64,000 bases of DNA. Source: Sphingomonas sp. 7/4-4. GTDB taxonomy: Bacteria > Pseudomonadota > Alphaproteobacteria > Sphingomonadales > Sphingomonadaceae. The DNA is taken from positions 1,860,001 to 1,924,000 of the forward strand of contig NZ_CP115960.1 in assembly GCF_027941955.1 (NCBI RefSeq), written 5' to 3'. Numbering within the stretch: position 1 is the first letter of the stretch; each line of letters starts with the position of its first letter. The notes beneath the pieces were generated by a model, which made no database searches, was not told the DNA's origin, and was given only the letters and a program-made list of their open reading frames with translations. Shown here one piece after another: positions 28,168 through 35,950 of the stretch. The translations under genes and the position numbers were made by a program.

Positions 28168-29178
28168 ATGGCCGCGGCGCAGGCGACAGTGAGTGTTCCG
28201 TTCGAAATCCTGCTCGAGCAAGGTGGGCTCGACGCGTCCGCCTTGCATGCGTTCGCCGGTGCGCTGGCAGCCGCCCATGCGCGCGCGGCGCCGGGGGACG
28301 GTGCCGCGTTGCTGGCGCGGATCGAACGACTCGCAAAGTCGGACGCCCAGCGCCGCGAGCTGTCTCGCCAGCTTCCGCTGCTTCGCCGCCGCAACACCGC
28401 CAAACGCGTGCGGCAACTGCAAGACGGCGCGCCCGAGGATATCCTGTTCGACCTCGCCGGCCACTTGCTCCAGCTGGTGCAGCGCGGCCTCGCTACCGAA
28501 GCCAATATCCTCGCCAATCGCTATCTCGACGTCGAGCCGCAGGGCGCGACAGGCTGGGCCACGCTGCCGCTGCTGCTGTCGTTGCGCGCCACCGAAGCCG
28601 GCGATGCTGCGCTGGCGGAATCCGCTCTCGCGCCCTATCCGCCGCGCCTCGTCGCGATCGGCGGGCTCTCGGGCACGGGCAAGTCCACGCTTTCGCGATT
28701 GCTCGGCGCGCGATTGGGCCGAATGCCGGGCGCGCGCGTTCTGCGATCCGATGTGTTCCGCAAGCGCCTGGCGGGGCTGGCGCCCGAGACGCGCCTTCCG
28801 CCAGCGCATTACACGCGGCACAGCGACGAGGAGACCTATGAGGCATTGTTCGAATCCGCCGACGATCACATCGCCTGCGGCAATTCGGTGATCCTCGATG
28901 CCGTGTTCCTTAGCCGCAGCGAGCGCGACGTGGCGGAGGCGATCGCACTGCGCCGCCGCGTGCCGTTCACCGGCCTCTGGCTGGAGGCGCCCGAGCGCGA
29001 TCGCATCGCCCGGGTGAGCGCGCGCGACGGCGACGCTTCGGACGCGACTGTCGAGGTGGTCCGCGAGCAATCGCGCCTTTCGGTGGGCGAGCTTGCCGGC
29101 TGGCATCGGATGCGAGTCAACCGGCCGCTGGACCTGATCGTCCCCGCGGCGCGCGCGGTGCTCGATCGGCGGCGCTGA
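28168..29178 (+). CDS. P-loop kinase-like protein related to COG0645/COG2187, N-terminal part reduced
   Basis: A 336-residue protein. The C-terminal half is a P-loop kinase: Walker A in IGGLSGTGKSTLSRLL near 174, then RVLRSDVFRKRLAGL, HSDEETYEALFESA and a lid with RIARVSARDGDASDATVEVV. The middle part (EDILFDLAGHLLQLVQRGLA, then LANRYLD and LPLLLSLRA) resembles the end of the aminoglycoside-phosphotransferase-like domain of COG2187 fusion proteins. The catalytic HGDxHxxN loop of that domain is absent, so this half is probably inactive or shortened. Its substrate is unknown. The start at 28168 has GGGAG upstream. It is followed 4 bases later by pfkB, with which it likely forms an operon. Confidence 0.7.
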   Translation: MAAAQATVSVPFEILLEQGGLDASALHAFAGALAAAHARAAPGDGAALLARIERLAKSDAQRRELSRQLPLLRRRNTAKRVRQLQDGAPEDILFDLAGHLLQLVQRGLATEANILANRYLDVEPQGATGWATLPLLLSLRATEAGDAALAESALAPYPPRLVAIGGLSGTGKSTLSRLLGARLGRMPGARVLRSDVFRKRLAGLAPETRLPPAHYTRHSDEETYEALFESADDHIACGNSVILDAVFLSRSERDVAEAIALRRRVPFTGLWLEAPERDRIARVSARDGDASDATVEVVREQSRLSVGELAGWHRMRVNRPLDLIVPAARAVLDRRR

Positions 29179-29181
29179 CGC

Positions 29182-30135
29182 ATGGTCGCAATCGTAACGC
29201 TGACGCTCAATCCGGCGCTCGACGTCTTCACCGGCACCGAAAGCGTGCACCCGACGCACAAATTGCGCTGCACCCCGCCCCGCTTCGAGCCGGGCGGCGG
29301 CGGGATCAACGTGGCACGCGTGGTCCACGCTCTGGGCGGCGAAGTGACCGCGGTGTTCCCCTGCGGCGGATCGTCCGGCACGGCATTCGAAAAGCTGCTG
29401 CGCGAATCAGGCGTGCCGATCGCGCCCGTGTCCATCGCCGGCACGACGCGCGAGAGCTTCACGGTCGACGAGAAAGAAAGCGGCGAGCAATATCGCTTCG
29501 TGCTGCCCGGACCCACGCTGAGCGACGGGGAGTTGGAGCAGATCCTCGAAACGGTGGGCGGAGTCGACGGCCCGCCCGCTTATGTGATCGCGAGCGGCAG
29601 CCTGCCGCCCGATTGCGATCCCGGGATATTCCGCCGGCTCTGCGCCTTGTGCGGCAGGATCGGCGCGCGACTGGTGATCGATACCTCAGGGGACGCGCTG
29701 GCCGCAGTCGAGGGCAGCTGCGCCTTTCTGATCAAGCCCAGCCTGCGCGAAGTGCAGGAGCTGGTCGGGCGCGAACTGCCCGATGCGGCCGCGGAGTGCG
29801 AAGCGGCGCGCGAGCTGCTCGCCCGCGGCTTCGCGGATGTGATCGTGGTCTCGCTCGGCGATCGCGGCGCGTTGCTGGTGGCCGAGGATGCCGAGCTGCG
29901 GATGCCCGCGATCGAAGTGCCGGCCGGCAGCGCCGTGGGCGCGGGCGATTCGATGGTCGCGGGGATCACGCTCGCCCTCGCCTCGGGCAAGTCGCTCGAA
30001 GAGGCGCTGCGCTACGGCGTCGCCGCGGGCGCGGCGGCGCTGATCACTCCCGGTTCGGAGCTAGCCCGGCGCGAGGATGTCGAACGGCTCTACTCGGCCG
30101 CCGTGGCGAGGGGCTCGGCGGATAGCAGGTCGTGA
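29182..30135 (+). CDS. pfkB: PfkB family phosphofructokinase/hexose kinase
   Basis: An ATP-dependent sugar kinase of 317 residues from the ribokinase superfamily, cytoplasmic. Its start VAIVTLTLNPALDVFTGTE, the substrate loop FEPGGGGINVARVVHALGGE and the ATP/anion-hole motif AVGAGDSMVAG near 252 (catalytic Asp) match the 6-phosphofructokinase-2, 1-phosphofructokinase and tagatose-6-phosphate kinase subgroup. The motifs do not separate these activities well; 6-phosphofructokinase isozyme 2 is my best guess. The last 20 codons lie in a 68-base segment that is repeated at 30524-30591. Confidence 0.85.
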   Translation: MVAIVTLTLNPALDVFTGTESVHPTHKLRCTPPRFEPGGGGINVARVVHALGGEVTAVFPCGGSSGTAFEKLLRESGVPIAPVSIAGTTRESFTVDEKESGEQYRFVLPGPTLSDGELEQILETVGGVDGPPAYVIASGSLPPDCDPGIFRRLCALCGRIGARLVIDTSGDALAAVEGSCAFLIKPSLREVQELVGRELPDAAAECEAARELLARGFADVIVVSLGDRGALLVAEDAELRMPAIEVPAGSAVGAGDSMVAGITLALASGKSLEEALRYGVAAGAAALITPGSELARREDVERLYSAAVARGSADSRS

Positions 30136-30138
30136 AGC
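30071..30138. repeat. 68-base direct repeat, copy A (3' end of pfkB)
   Basis: Matches 30524-30591 with 7 mismatches in 68 bases and no gaps; the core GGCTCTACTCGGCCGCC is identical. Copy A contains the pfkB stop codon. Confidence 0.85.
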
Positions 30139-30542
30139 TGGTAGCCAAGCTCCGGCCTGCGCCGGAGCACGGGGCCCCCAAGGCACGCCAGCTACCCTCG
30201 GGGGTATAGACATTCAGCCTATACTTCCCTCGCCCCCTGAAAGGGGAGAGGGTTGCGCAGACTTGGGTCGCGCACTTCTGCGCGGCCTTAGTCGGAGCTG
30301 GGTGAGGGGTGCGGCCGCAAAGCGGCCGCGCGGAGCTACGCTCCGCTCTACCCTCTCCAAGCTACGCTAGGCGCTAAAGCGCCAAGCTTCGCTATCCTCT
30401 CCCCTATCAAGGGGAGAGGGAGTTTTAGGTTGAATATCGATACGACCTAGTGCTCCGGCGAAGGCCGGAGCCCTGGATGGCGCGCACATCGCTTGGTGGC
30501 CGCAGCTCCGACTCAGAGCCGGCACGAGAATGTCGAGCGGCT
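30136..30542. repeat. Intergenic cluster of several palindromic repeats
   Basis: This 407-base gap holds no gene. It contains GCTCCGGCCTGCGCCGGAGC at 30149-30168, a dispersed element at about 30231-30308 that recurs inverted at 35869-35947, and a hairpin-rich tract with CGCTAAAGCGCCAAGC. CCTCTCCCCTATCAAGGGGA lies near 30395, and TGCTCCGGCGAAGGCCGGAG is at 30451. It looks like a pile-up of REP-type insertions between two convergent genes. Confidence 0.7.
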
Positions 30543-30591
30543 CTACTCGGCCGCCCTGGCGAGGGGCTCGGCGCAAAACAGGTCGTGAAGC
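30524..30591. repeat. 68-base direct repeat, copy B (3' end of ArsR gene)
   Basis: Copy of 30071-30138. Here the segment encodes, on the minus strand, the last residues of the ArsR protein and its stop at 30543. Confidence 0.85.
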
Positions 30592-30845
30592 GATTCGAGC
30601 ATGCGCTTCGCCTCCGCGCTCGCCAGCGAATAGAAGATCATCTGGCCGGCGCGGCGCGCGTTGACCATGCCTTCGCGGCGAAGCAAAGCGAGCTGCTGCG
30701 AAACGGCAGTATCGCGTGCGCCGGTGAGCCTCGCCAGCTCGCCGACGGACTTCTCGCCGTCCCACAAATGGCACAACAGCAACAGGCGACTCCGACCCGA
30801 CAGCGCCTTGAGGAACAGGGACGCGCGGTCAATCTCAGCAATCAT
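30543..30845 (-). CDS. ArsR/SmtB family transcriptional regulator
   Basis: A 100-residue winged-helix regulator: FLKALSGRSRLLLLCHLWDG, then KSVGELARLTGARDTAVSQQ is the helix-turn-helix and LALLRREGMVNARRAGQMIF the wing. It lacks the CxC motif of arsenic- or cadmium-sensing members in the recognition helix, so it may sense something other than a heavy metal. It could relate to the BigR/SqrR-like group, but the diagnostic cysteine pair is not visible; only one Cys (CHLW) and one near the end (LFC) are seen. I chose ATG 30845 over a start 120 bases upstream because the added residues look unrelated to the family. It is divergent from the AlkB-like gene. Confidence 0.82.
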   Translation of the reverse strand: MIAEIDRASLFLKALSGRSRLLLLCHLWDGEKSVGELARLTGARDTAVSQQLALLRREGMVNARRAGQMIFYSLASAEAKRMLESLHDLFCAEPLARAAE

Positions 30846-31054
30846 TTGGTCTTTCACGGCGCGCACCGCTAAGCCCGGAAGATGTTCGTTGCAACCGCTA
30901 TCGATCGGATTCGGAACGGATTTCGACAAGAAACGTCGTTGCGCCGGTCGTTGCGTTAACTGCAATCGGAAAATCTGTTTGGTTTTGAAGCCTGAACTGA
31001 AGCTCTGCCGCCCGGCCTCGACCGGGCCGAATCGGGCTTGAGACGGATGTTATA

Positions 31055-31648
31055 ATGCCCCTTCCCGCAGCCGATCTGTTCGGCGCCCCTTTGCTGTCCG
31101 GTTTCGCTTATGCGGAAGACCTCGTCACGCCGGACGAGGAAGCGCTGCTGATCGCCGCCGTGGATGCCGCGGAGTTGAGCCCGTTCCGGTTTCAGGGCTG
31201 GCTGGGCAAGCGCCTGACGACCAGCTTCGGCTGGCGCTACGACTTCGATCATGGGGCCTTCACCATGGGCACGCCACTGCCCGAATGGCTGCTCCCGCTG
31301 CGCGAGAAGGCGGCGGACTTTGCCGGGCTCCGGGCCGGGGACTTCGCCCACGCACTGCTGATCCGCTACGATCCGGGCGCCGGGATCGGCTGGCACAGGG
31401 ATCGGCCGGTATTCGAGCATGTCGTCGGCGTGTCGCTGGGCAATCCAGCGGTGATGCGGTTCCGGCGGCGACGCGCCGGCGGGTTCGATCGCTTCGCCGC
31501 GCCGGTCAGCCCCCGCTCGGTCTATCATCTCTCGGGCGAGGTGCGGCATGATTGGGAGCACAGCCTCGCCCCGATGGACGTGCCACGCTGGTCGATCACT
31601 TTCCGGAGCCTGTCCGAAAAGGGCCGCGCGCTCAGTTCTGCGTCCTGA
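31055..31648 (+). CDS. AlkB-like Fe(II)/2-oxoglutarate dioxygenase
   Basis: A 197-residue AlkB-family protein, probably repairing alkylated bases by oxidative demethylation. The start PLPAADLFGAPLLSGFAYAE is typical of short bacterial AlkB homologues. The iron triad is visible as HxD in GIGWHRDRPVFEHVVGVSLG near 113 and the distal His in VRHDWEHSLAPMDVPRWSIT near 170, followed by the 2-oxoglutarate-binding Arg of RWSITFR. Length is normal. It overlaps the 3' end of the convergent MFS gene by 17 bases. A TATAAT sequence lies directly against the start codon. Confidence 0.87.
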   Translation: MPLPAADLFGAPLLSGFAYAEDLVTPDEEALLIAAVDAAELSPFRFQGWLGKRLTTSFGWRYDFDHGAFTMGTPLPEWLLPLREKAADFAGLRAGDFAHALLIRYDPGAGIGWHRDRPVFEHVVGVSLGNPAVMRFRRRRAGGFDRFAAPVSPRSVYHLSGEVRHDWEHSLAPMDVPRWSITFRSLSEKGRALSSAS

Positions 31649-32842
31649 TCGTCATCGCCGCCGCACCGCCTGCCAGCACGCCGGCCGCGAGGACGAGCAG
31701 CCACGGCCCGTATCCGGCCCGATCGGGGCTGAGCGCCAGTGCGAGCAGGGGCGCGACCATCGCCGGCAGCGTGTTGGTGAGGTTGAGGATGCCGAGATCG
31801 CGGCCGCGATGCGCCGGCGAGGGCAGCAATTGCATCGCCAGCGCCGATTGCATCGCGAGGAACACCGACATGCCCGCTATCGCGACGCCGAAGCCGAGCG
31901 TCGCCACCGGCCAGCTCGACGCCGCGGCCATGATCGCCAGCCCCGCCGCCATCGTCACCGCCGACACCGCGAGGAACGGCTTCCGGCGCATCATCCGGTC
32001 CGAGAGGCGGCCCGCGGCGATCGTGAGCAACAACGCCACGATGGTGACGCCGGCGAAGATCGCCGCGACGCTTTCGCTCGCCGCTTCCGCCCTGCTCTTG
32101 TCCGGGATCTTCTCGCCCAGCACGGCAAGGAAGTAGAACAGGCCGAAGGTGCCGAGTCCGTTGCCGGCGATCTGGACGAGCATGCGCGCGATCCAGATGC
32201 GCGCGAAATCGGCGCGGCGGCGGACGCGCAGTGCGGGCGGCGGCTCGGGAAGCGGGTCGCGGCGCTCGCGAATGAATAGCAATAGCGGCAGAACGAGTAT
32301 TGCGATCACTGCGCAGAGCAGCGCGTAGCGCACGCCTTCCGGGCCGAGCCCGCGGAGCGTCACGCCGACCGCGACGAGCGAGGAAAAGGGTGCGCGGCGC
32401 CCATCAGCCCGGCGACCAGTCCCTTCTGGGCGTCGGGCACCTCGTCGGCCATGATCGCGCCGACCGGGGCGAACATCATGTTGATAGCGATTTGCAACAG
32501 GGCCACTGCGGCCAGCATCGACGCGCCGTCGCCGCTCCAGTGGAACAGGCCATAAGCGAGGATCAGCAGGCCAAGCCCGGCGAGGATCCACGGCCGGCGG
32601 GTGCCGAGGCGGCGATAGGTCCGGTCGCTGAGCGCGCCGAAGACGAGATTGGCCACGCTCGCCACCGCCGCGCCGCCCAGGGCCGCGGCGCTGAGCAGCG
32701 CGACGCGGTGTTCGGGGTCGGCTACCGCAGTCACCTTCAGCGGAAGCAATACGGAGACGAACGGAATGAAGCTTGCGTACAGCCCCGCATAAGCGAGCGC
32801 ATAGAGGACGATGAAGCCGCGGCCGGGGGACGATTGGGGCAT
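31632..32842 (-). CDS. MFS transporter, one frameshift
   Basis: About 404 residues, 12 membrane helices. The N-terminal half shows ALAYAGLYASFIPFVSVLLP, LGGAAVASVANLVFGALSDR and TRRPWILAGLGLLILAYG. After the break it continues LVAVGVTLRGLGPEGVRYAL and LSDRMMRRKPFLAVSAVTMA. The break is near 32381-32390: one added base joins GLMGAAHPFSSLVAVGV. The DR/DRxxxRR loops between helices 2-3 and 8-9 are those of the major facilitator superfamily. Substrate unknown; a drug or metabolite exporter is possible. The ATG at 32842 is preceded by TTG, which could also start. It is convergent with the AlkB-like gene and lies 65 bases downstream of the RNB gene on the same strand. Confidence 0.82.
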
Positions 32843-32906
32843 CAAGTGTCAACTTCGGCGTGCACTTGTTCCCCGTTGACGCAGCGGCCGCCTCGCGCGG
32901 CATCCA

Positions 32907-34292
32907 TCAAGCGGTCAGCTCGAACGTGATCCGCTGGCGCCCAGGATCGGCCCCAATCAGCTTCACGGAAATCGCGTCGCCGGGCTCCGCGCCGGGCATC
33001 GCCAGCCGCGCGACTATGGGGAGATCGCGCAACTGAATCCGCGCGCCGTGATCGTCCGCGTCGGTGACCACTGCCGCGAAAATCTGCCCTTCCTTGCCCT
33101 GCAGCATCACTGCCTCGGCCAGGTCGATCACGGCGCGGTCGATCTGCCCGCCGATCGCGCCCGCACGCGCCATCACCGCCGGCAGCTTCCCGAACGCCTC
33201 GGTCACTTCCGCCGGCACCGCCTGGCCGTTGGCGACGGCGAGCGTGGCGCGAATAACGTAGCGATCGGCAAGGCGGCGGAGCGGCGCGGTGGCATGGGCG
33301 TAGGTCGCGGCAACCGCCGCATGCCACGGGACGATTCCGGGCTGGAAAGGTTGATAGGAGGCGCCCTGCCCTGCCCGGCGGACCGCGAGCATGAAGGCCG
33401 CCTGTTTCGGATCGGCGCCGTCGAGCGTCGCCTCGAACTGCGCGAGCGGCGCCATGCGCGGCCAGTTCAGTCCGAAGGCGATAGCGGTCTGGCGGAGGCG
33501 CGCGACGGCAGCGTCGTCGGGCTCGGCCATCACGCGAAACAGGCCGGTCTTGTGCGCGGAGAGCAGGTCCGCGATCGCCATGTTCGCCGCGAGCGATAGC
33601 GCCGCATTGCGCTCCTCGGAGACGAGGCGTGGGCGGAACACCAGTTCGAAGCCGCCGTTCTCGCGCGCGGCGACTTCCTGCTCAGGCGGATCGACGCGGG
33701 CGGCGCCGCGACGAGCCTCGGCGTGCTGGAGACGGGAGGTGAGTTCCGCGAAACCGGCCGGCAGATCGGCGTCGCGGACGCTGTCATAAGCGAGCTTGGC
33801 ATTGCTGCGGATGATGGCGCGCTCGGCACCGTCGAGACGCACCGTGCCGTCGGACGCGACGCGAACGGTGAAGATCACCGCGGGCCGTGGGCCCTCGGGC
33901 AACAGGCTGGCCGCGCCTTCGCTGAGGATCGATGGATAGAGGCCGGCCTTTCCATCGGGCAGATAGAGCGTGGTGCCGCGATGCCATGCCTCGACGTCGA
34001 GCGGGTCGCCGTCGGCGACGAACCACGCCACGTCGGCGATGGCGTAGTGAAGCAGCAGGTCGGCGCCGCTGGGCTCGATCGCGAAGGCCTGGTCGAGATC
34101 GGTCGCGCTGGCCGGATCGAGCGTGACGAAATGACGGGCCGTGCGGTCGACATGCTCGGTCGGGGCACGGCGTGCGGCGGCTTCGGCGGCGGCGAGCACC
34201 GCGGGCGGGAAGCCCTCCGGCACTTGGAAGCGCGTGCGGATCGCGGCGAGGCCGCGGGACAGGCTGTTGGCCGGATCGGCGATGGTCTTCAT
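32907..34292 (-). CDS. RNB-domain 3'-5' exoribonuclease (RNase II/R family)
   Basis: A 461-residue shortened RNase II relative. The RNB catalytic motif is LDPASATDLDQAFAIEPSGA near residue 57, with three of the metal-binding Asp residues in order. ADVAWFVADGDPLDVEAWHR near 85, GTTLYLPDGKAGLYP, then ATYAHATAPLRRLADRYV near 335 are the other conserved blocks. It lacks the N-terminal cold-shock domains of RNase II/R and has only a short C-terminal S1-like part (KEGQIFAAVVTDADDHGARI). Such short forms are common in sphingomonads. It would degrade single-stranded RNA. The ATG at 34292 (MKTIADPANS) is preferred over one 27 bases upstream because of homologous length. Confidence 0.88.
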   Translation of the reverse strand: MKTIADPANSLSRGLAAIRTRFQVPEGFPPAVLAAAEAAARRAPTEHVDRTARHFVTLDPASATDLDQAFAIEPSGADLLLHYAIADVAWFVADGDPLDVEAWHRGTTLYLPDGKAGLYPSILSEGAASLLPEGPRPAVIFTVRVASDGTVRLDGAERAIIRSNAKLAYDSVRDADLPAGFAELTSRLQHAEARRGAARVDPPEQEVAARENGGFELVFRPRLVSEERNAALSLAANMAIADLLSAHKTGLFRVMAEPDDAAVARLRQTAIAFGLNWPRMAPLAQFEATLDGADPKQAAFMLAVRRAGQGASYQPFQPGIVPWHAAVAATYAHATAPLRRLADRYVIRATLAVANGQAVPAEVTEAFGKLPAVMARAGAIGGQIDRAVIDLAEAVMLQGKEGQIFAAVVTDADDHGARIQLRDLPIVARLAMPGAEPGDAISVKLIGADPGRQRITFELTA

Positions 34293-34446
34293 GCGTGTTG
34301 GGTACACGCGCGGACCCACCTTGGGAAAGCCCGCGACGCTTGATCGCTACGCACGATCGCGGCAGACGGACATGCGACGGCGGCGCCAACCTTTCCGGTG
34401 TGGAGCAGTGAATGCCGGAGCGAGTCCGGCATGACGGAGAAAGATT

Positions 34447-35772
34447 TTGAAGCCCCTCCCCATGAAGGCGCGCCTCGTCCTGTTCGCCTTCGGGGACTTC
34501 GCGTTCAATCTCTACTGGCAGAGCATCATGCTCTTCCTGCTGTTCTACTATACGGACGCGCTGGGACTGCCGATGACGACCGCGGCGGCGATCTACACCG
34601 CGGCGTCGATCTGGGACGGGATCGCCAATTTCATCGCGGGCGCAGTGACCGACCGGCACCAGCCGAAACGGGGCTATGGCCGCGTGCTGATCCTGGGCAG
34701 CGTGCCGCTCGGCCTGGCCTGTATCCTGACCTATGCGCCGCTGGGAACCGGTGCCGCAGGGCTGGCGCTGGTGGTGATCGGGCATCTGCTGTTCCGCACC
34801 GCTTATGCCGCATTGAACGTGCCCTATCTGGCGATGGGCGCACGGATCAGCGTCGACAGCCGGGATCGGGCGTTCGTCGCGGGCGCACGAATGCTGTTCG
34901 GGACGCTGGCCTGGGTGGTCGTGGCACGCGGGACGGTGCCGATCGGAATGTGGCTCGGTGGCGGCCCGGTGGCGGCGCAGAGCTATTTGTGGGCGGCGGT
35001 GCTGTTTGCAGTGCTGGGGACTGCGATCCTGATGCTGGTGGGGGCGACCTATCGCGAGGATGTGGTGCCCGCCGCCCCTGCACCGCCCTCGGTGCGCGTG
35101 AGCGTGGCGAGCCTGCTCGCCAACCGGGCGTTCGTGACGCTCAACCTCGCAATGATGGCAATGATCGTCGCAGTGACCGTGCTCAACAAATCAGTGCTCT
35201 ATTATTTCAAATATTTCCTCGGCAGCAACGATGCCGGGCAGAGCGCATTGGCGTGGATGGGTGTGGTGAGCGCAGTGGCGGTGCCGGCGTGGATGCTGCT
35301 CCAGCGCTGGCTGGGGACACGCGCCTTGTGGTTCGTCGCGGCTATCGCATGCATGGCCGGGCTGACGCTGTTCGCCGCGGTGCATATCGACACGCCGGTG
35401 GCGATGCAGCTGTTCCTCGTCGGCATGCAGGCGCTGATCGTCGGGCTGCATTTCGCCTTCTGGGCGATGCTGCCCAACACGATCGAATATGGCGAGCAGG
35501 CGACCGGACTGCGCGTGGAAGGCGCTGTATTCGGAGCGGCGGCATTGCTCCAGCGCGTGGCAATCGGGCTGGCCACGGCGATCCTCGGGCTCGGGTTCGA
35601 CAGCGCGGGCTATGTGGCGAACGTGCAGCAGAGCGCGGCGACGCTGGCCGCGATGCGGTGGACGATCGCACTGGTGCCGCTGGGGGCGCTGGCGGTGTCA
35701 TGCGGGCTGATGCTGCTCAACCCGCTGGGCAAGGGCGCACATGCGCGGATCGTGAAGGGGTTGGAGCGGTGA
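34447..35772 (+). CDS. GPH-family (MelB-like) sugar:cation symporter
   Basis: A 441-residue inner-membrane transporter with 12 helices of the glycoside-pentoside-hexuronide:cation symporter family. The N-terminus GDFAFNLYWQSIMLFLLFYY, the cation-site region SIWDGIANFIAGAVTDR with two Asp residues in helix 2, and the loop RHQPKRGYGRVLIL match MelB relatives. LPNTIEYGEQATGLRVEGAV near 337 is the family motif of the second half. The start may be TTG 34447, which has GGAGA upstream, or ATG 34462, which has no clear ribosome binding site. It is the first gene of the second polysaccharide locus and would import the mono- or disaccharides that the GH3 and other enzymes release. Exact substrate unknown. 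Confidence 0.87.
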   Translation: MKPLPMKARLVLFAFGDFAFNLYWQSIMLFLLFYYTDALGLPMTTAAAIYTAASIWDGIANFIAGAVTDRHQPKRGYGRVLILGSVPLGLACILTYAPLGTGAAGLALVVIGHLLFRTAYAALNVPYLAMGARISVDSRDRAFVAGARMLFGTLAWVVVARGTVPIGMWLGGGPVAAQSYLWAAVLFAVLGTAILMLVGATYREDVVPAAPAPPSVRVSVASLLANRAFVTLNLAMMAMIVAVTVLNKSVLYYFKYFLGSNDAGQSALAWMGVVSAVAVPAWMLLQRWLGTRALWFVAAIACMAGLTLFAAVHIDTPVAMQLFLVGMQALIVGLHFAFWAMLPNTIEYGEQATGLRVEGAVFGAAALLQRVAIGLATAILGLGFDSAGYVANVQQSAATLAAMRWTIALVPLGALAVSCGLMLLNPLGKGAHARIVKGLER

Positions 35773-35774
35773 AA

Positions 35775-35947
35775 ACTTGTTCCTCTCCCTGTGGGAGAGG
35801 TAGCGCAGCTTGGCAGCTTGCTGCCTAGCGGAGCTAGGTGAGGATGTCCTGCCCCCGATAGGGTGATCCCCTCACCCAGCTCCGACTAGGGCCGCGAAGA
35901 AGTGCGCGACCCAAGTCTGCACAACCCTCTCCCGACGGGAGAGGGGT
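35775..35947. repeat. Composite intergenic repeat including an inverted copy of the element at 30231
   Basis: The first part holds TTCCTCTCCCTGTGGGAGAG and a short hairpin, GCTTGGCAGCTTGCTGCC. From about 35869 to 35947 the minus strand matches the element at 30231-30308, sharing AGACTTGGGTCGCGCACTTC and TAGTCGGAGCTGGGTGAGG. It lies between the convergent GPH symporter and GH3 genes. Confidence 0.7.
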
Positions 35948-35950
35948 AGC

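Noticed and set aside
31049..31057. TATAAT directly before the AlkB-like start codon, possible promoter
   Set aside because: A -10 box ending at the ATG would put transcription start inside the gene; no matching -35 box at 17 bases is visible. Probably chance.
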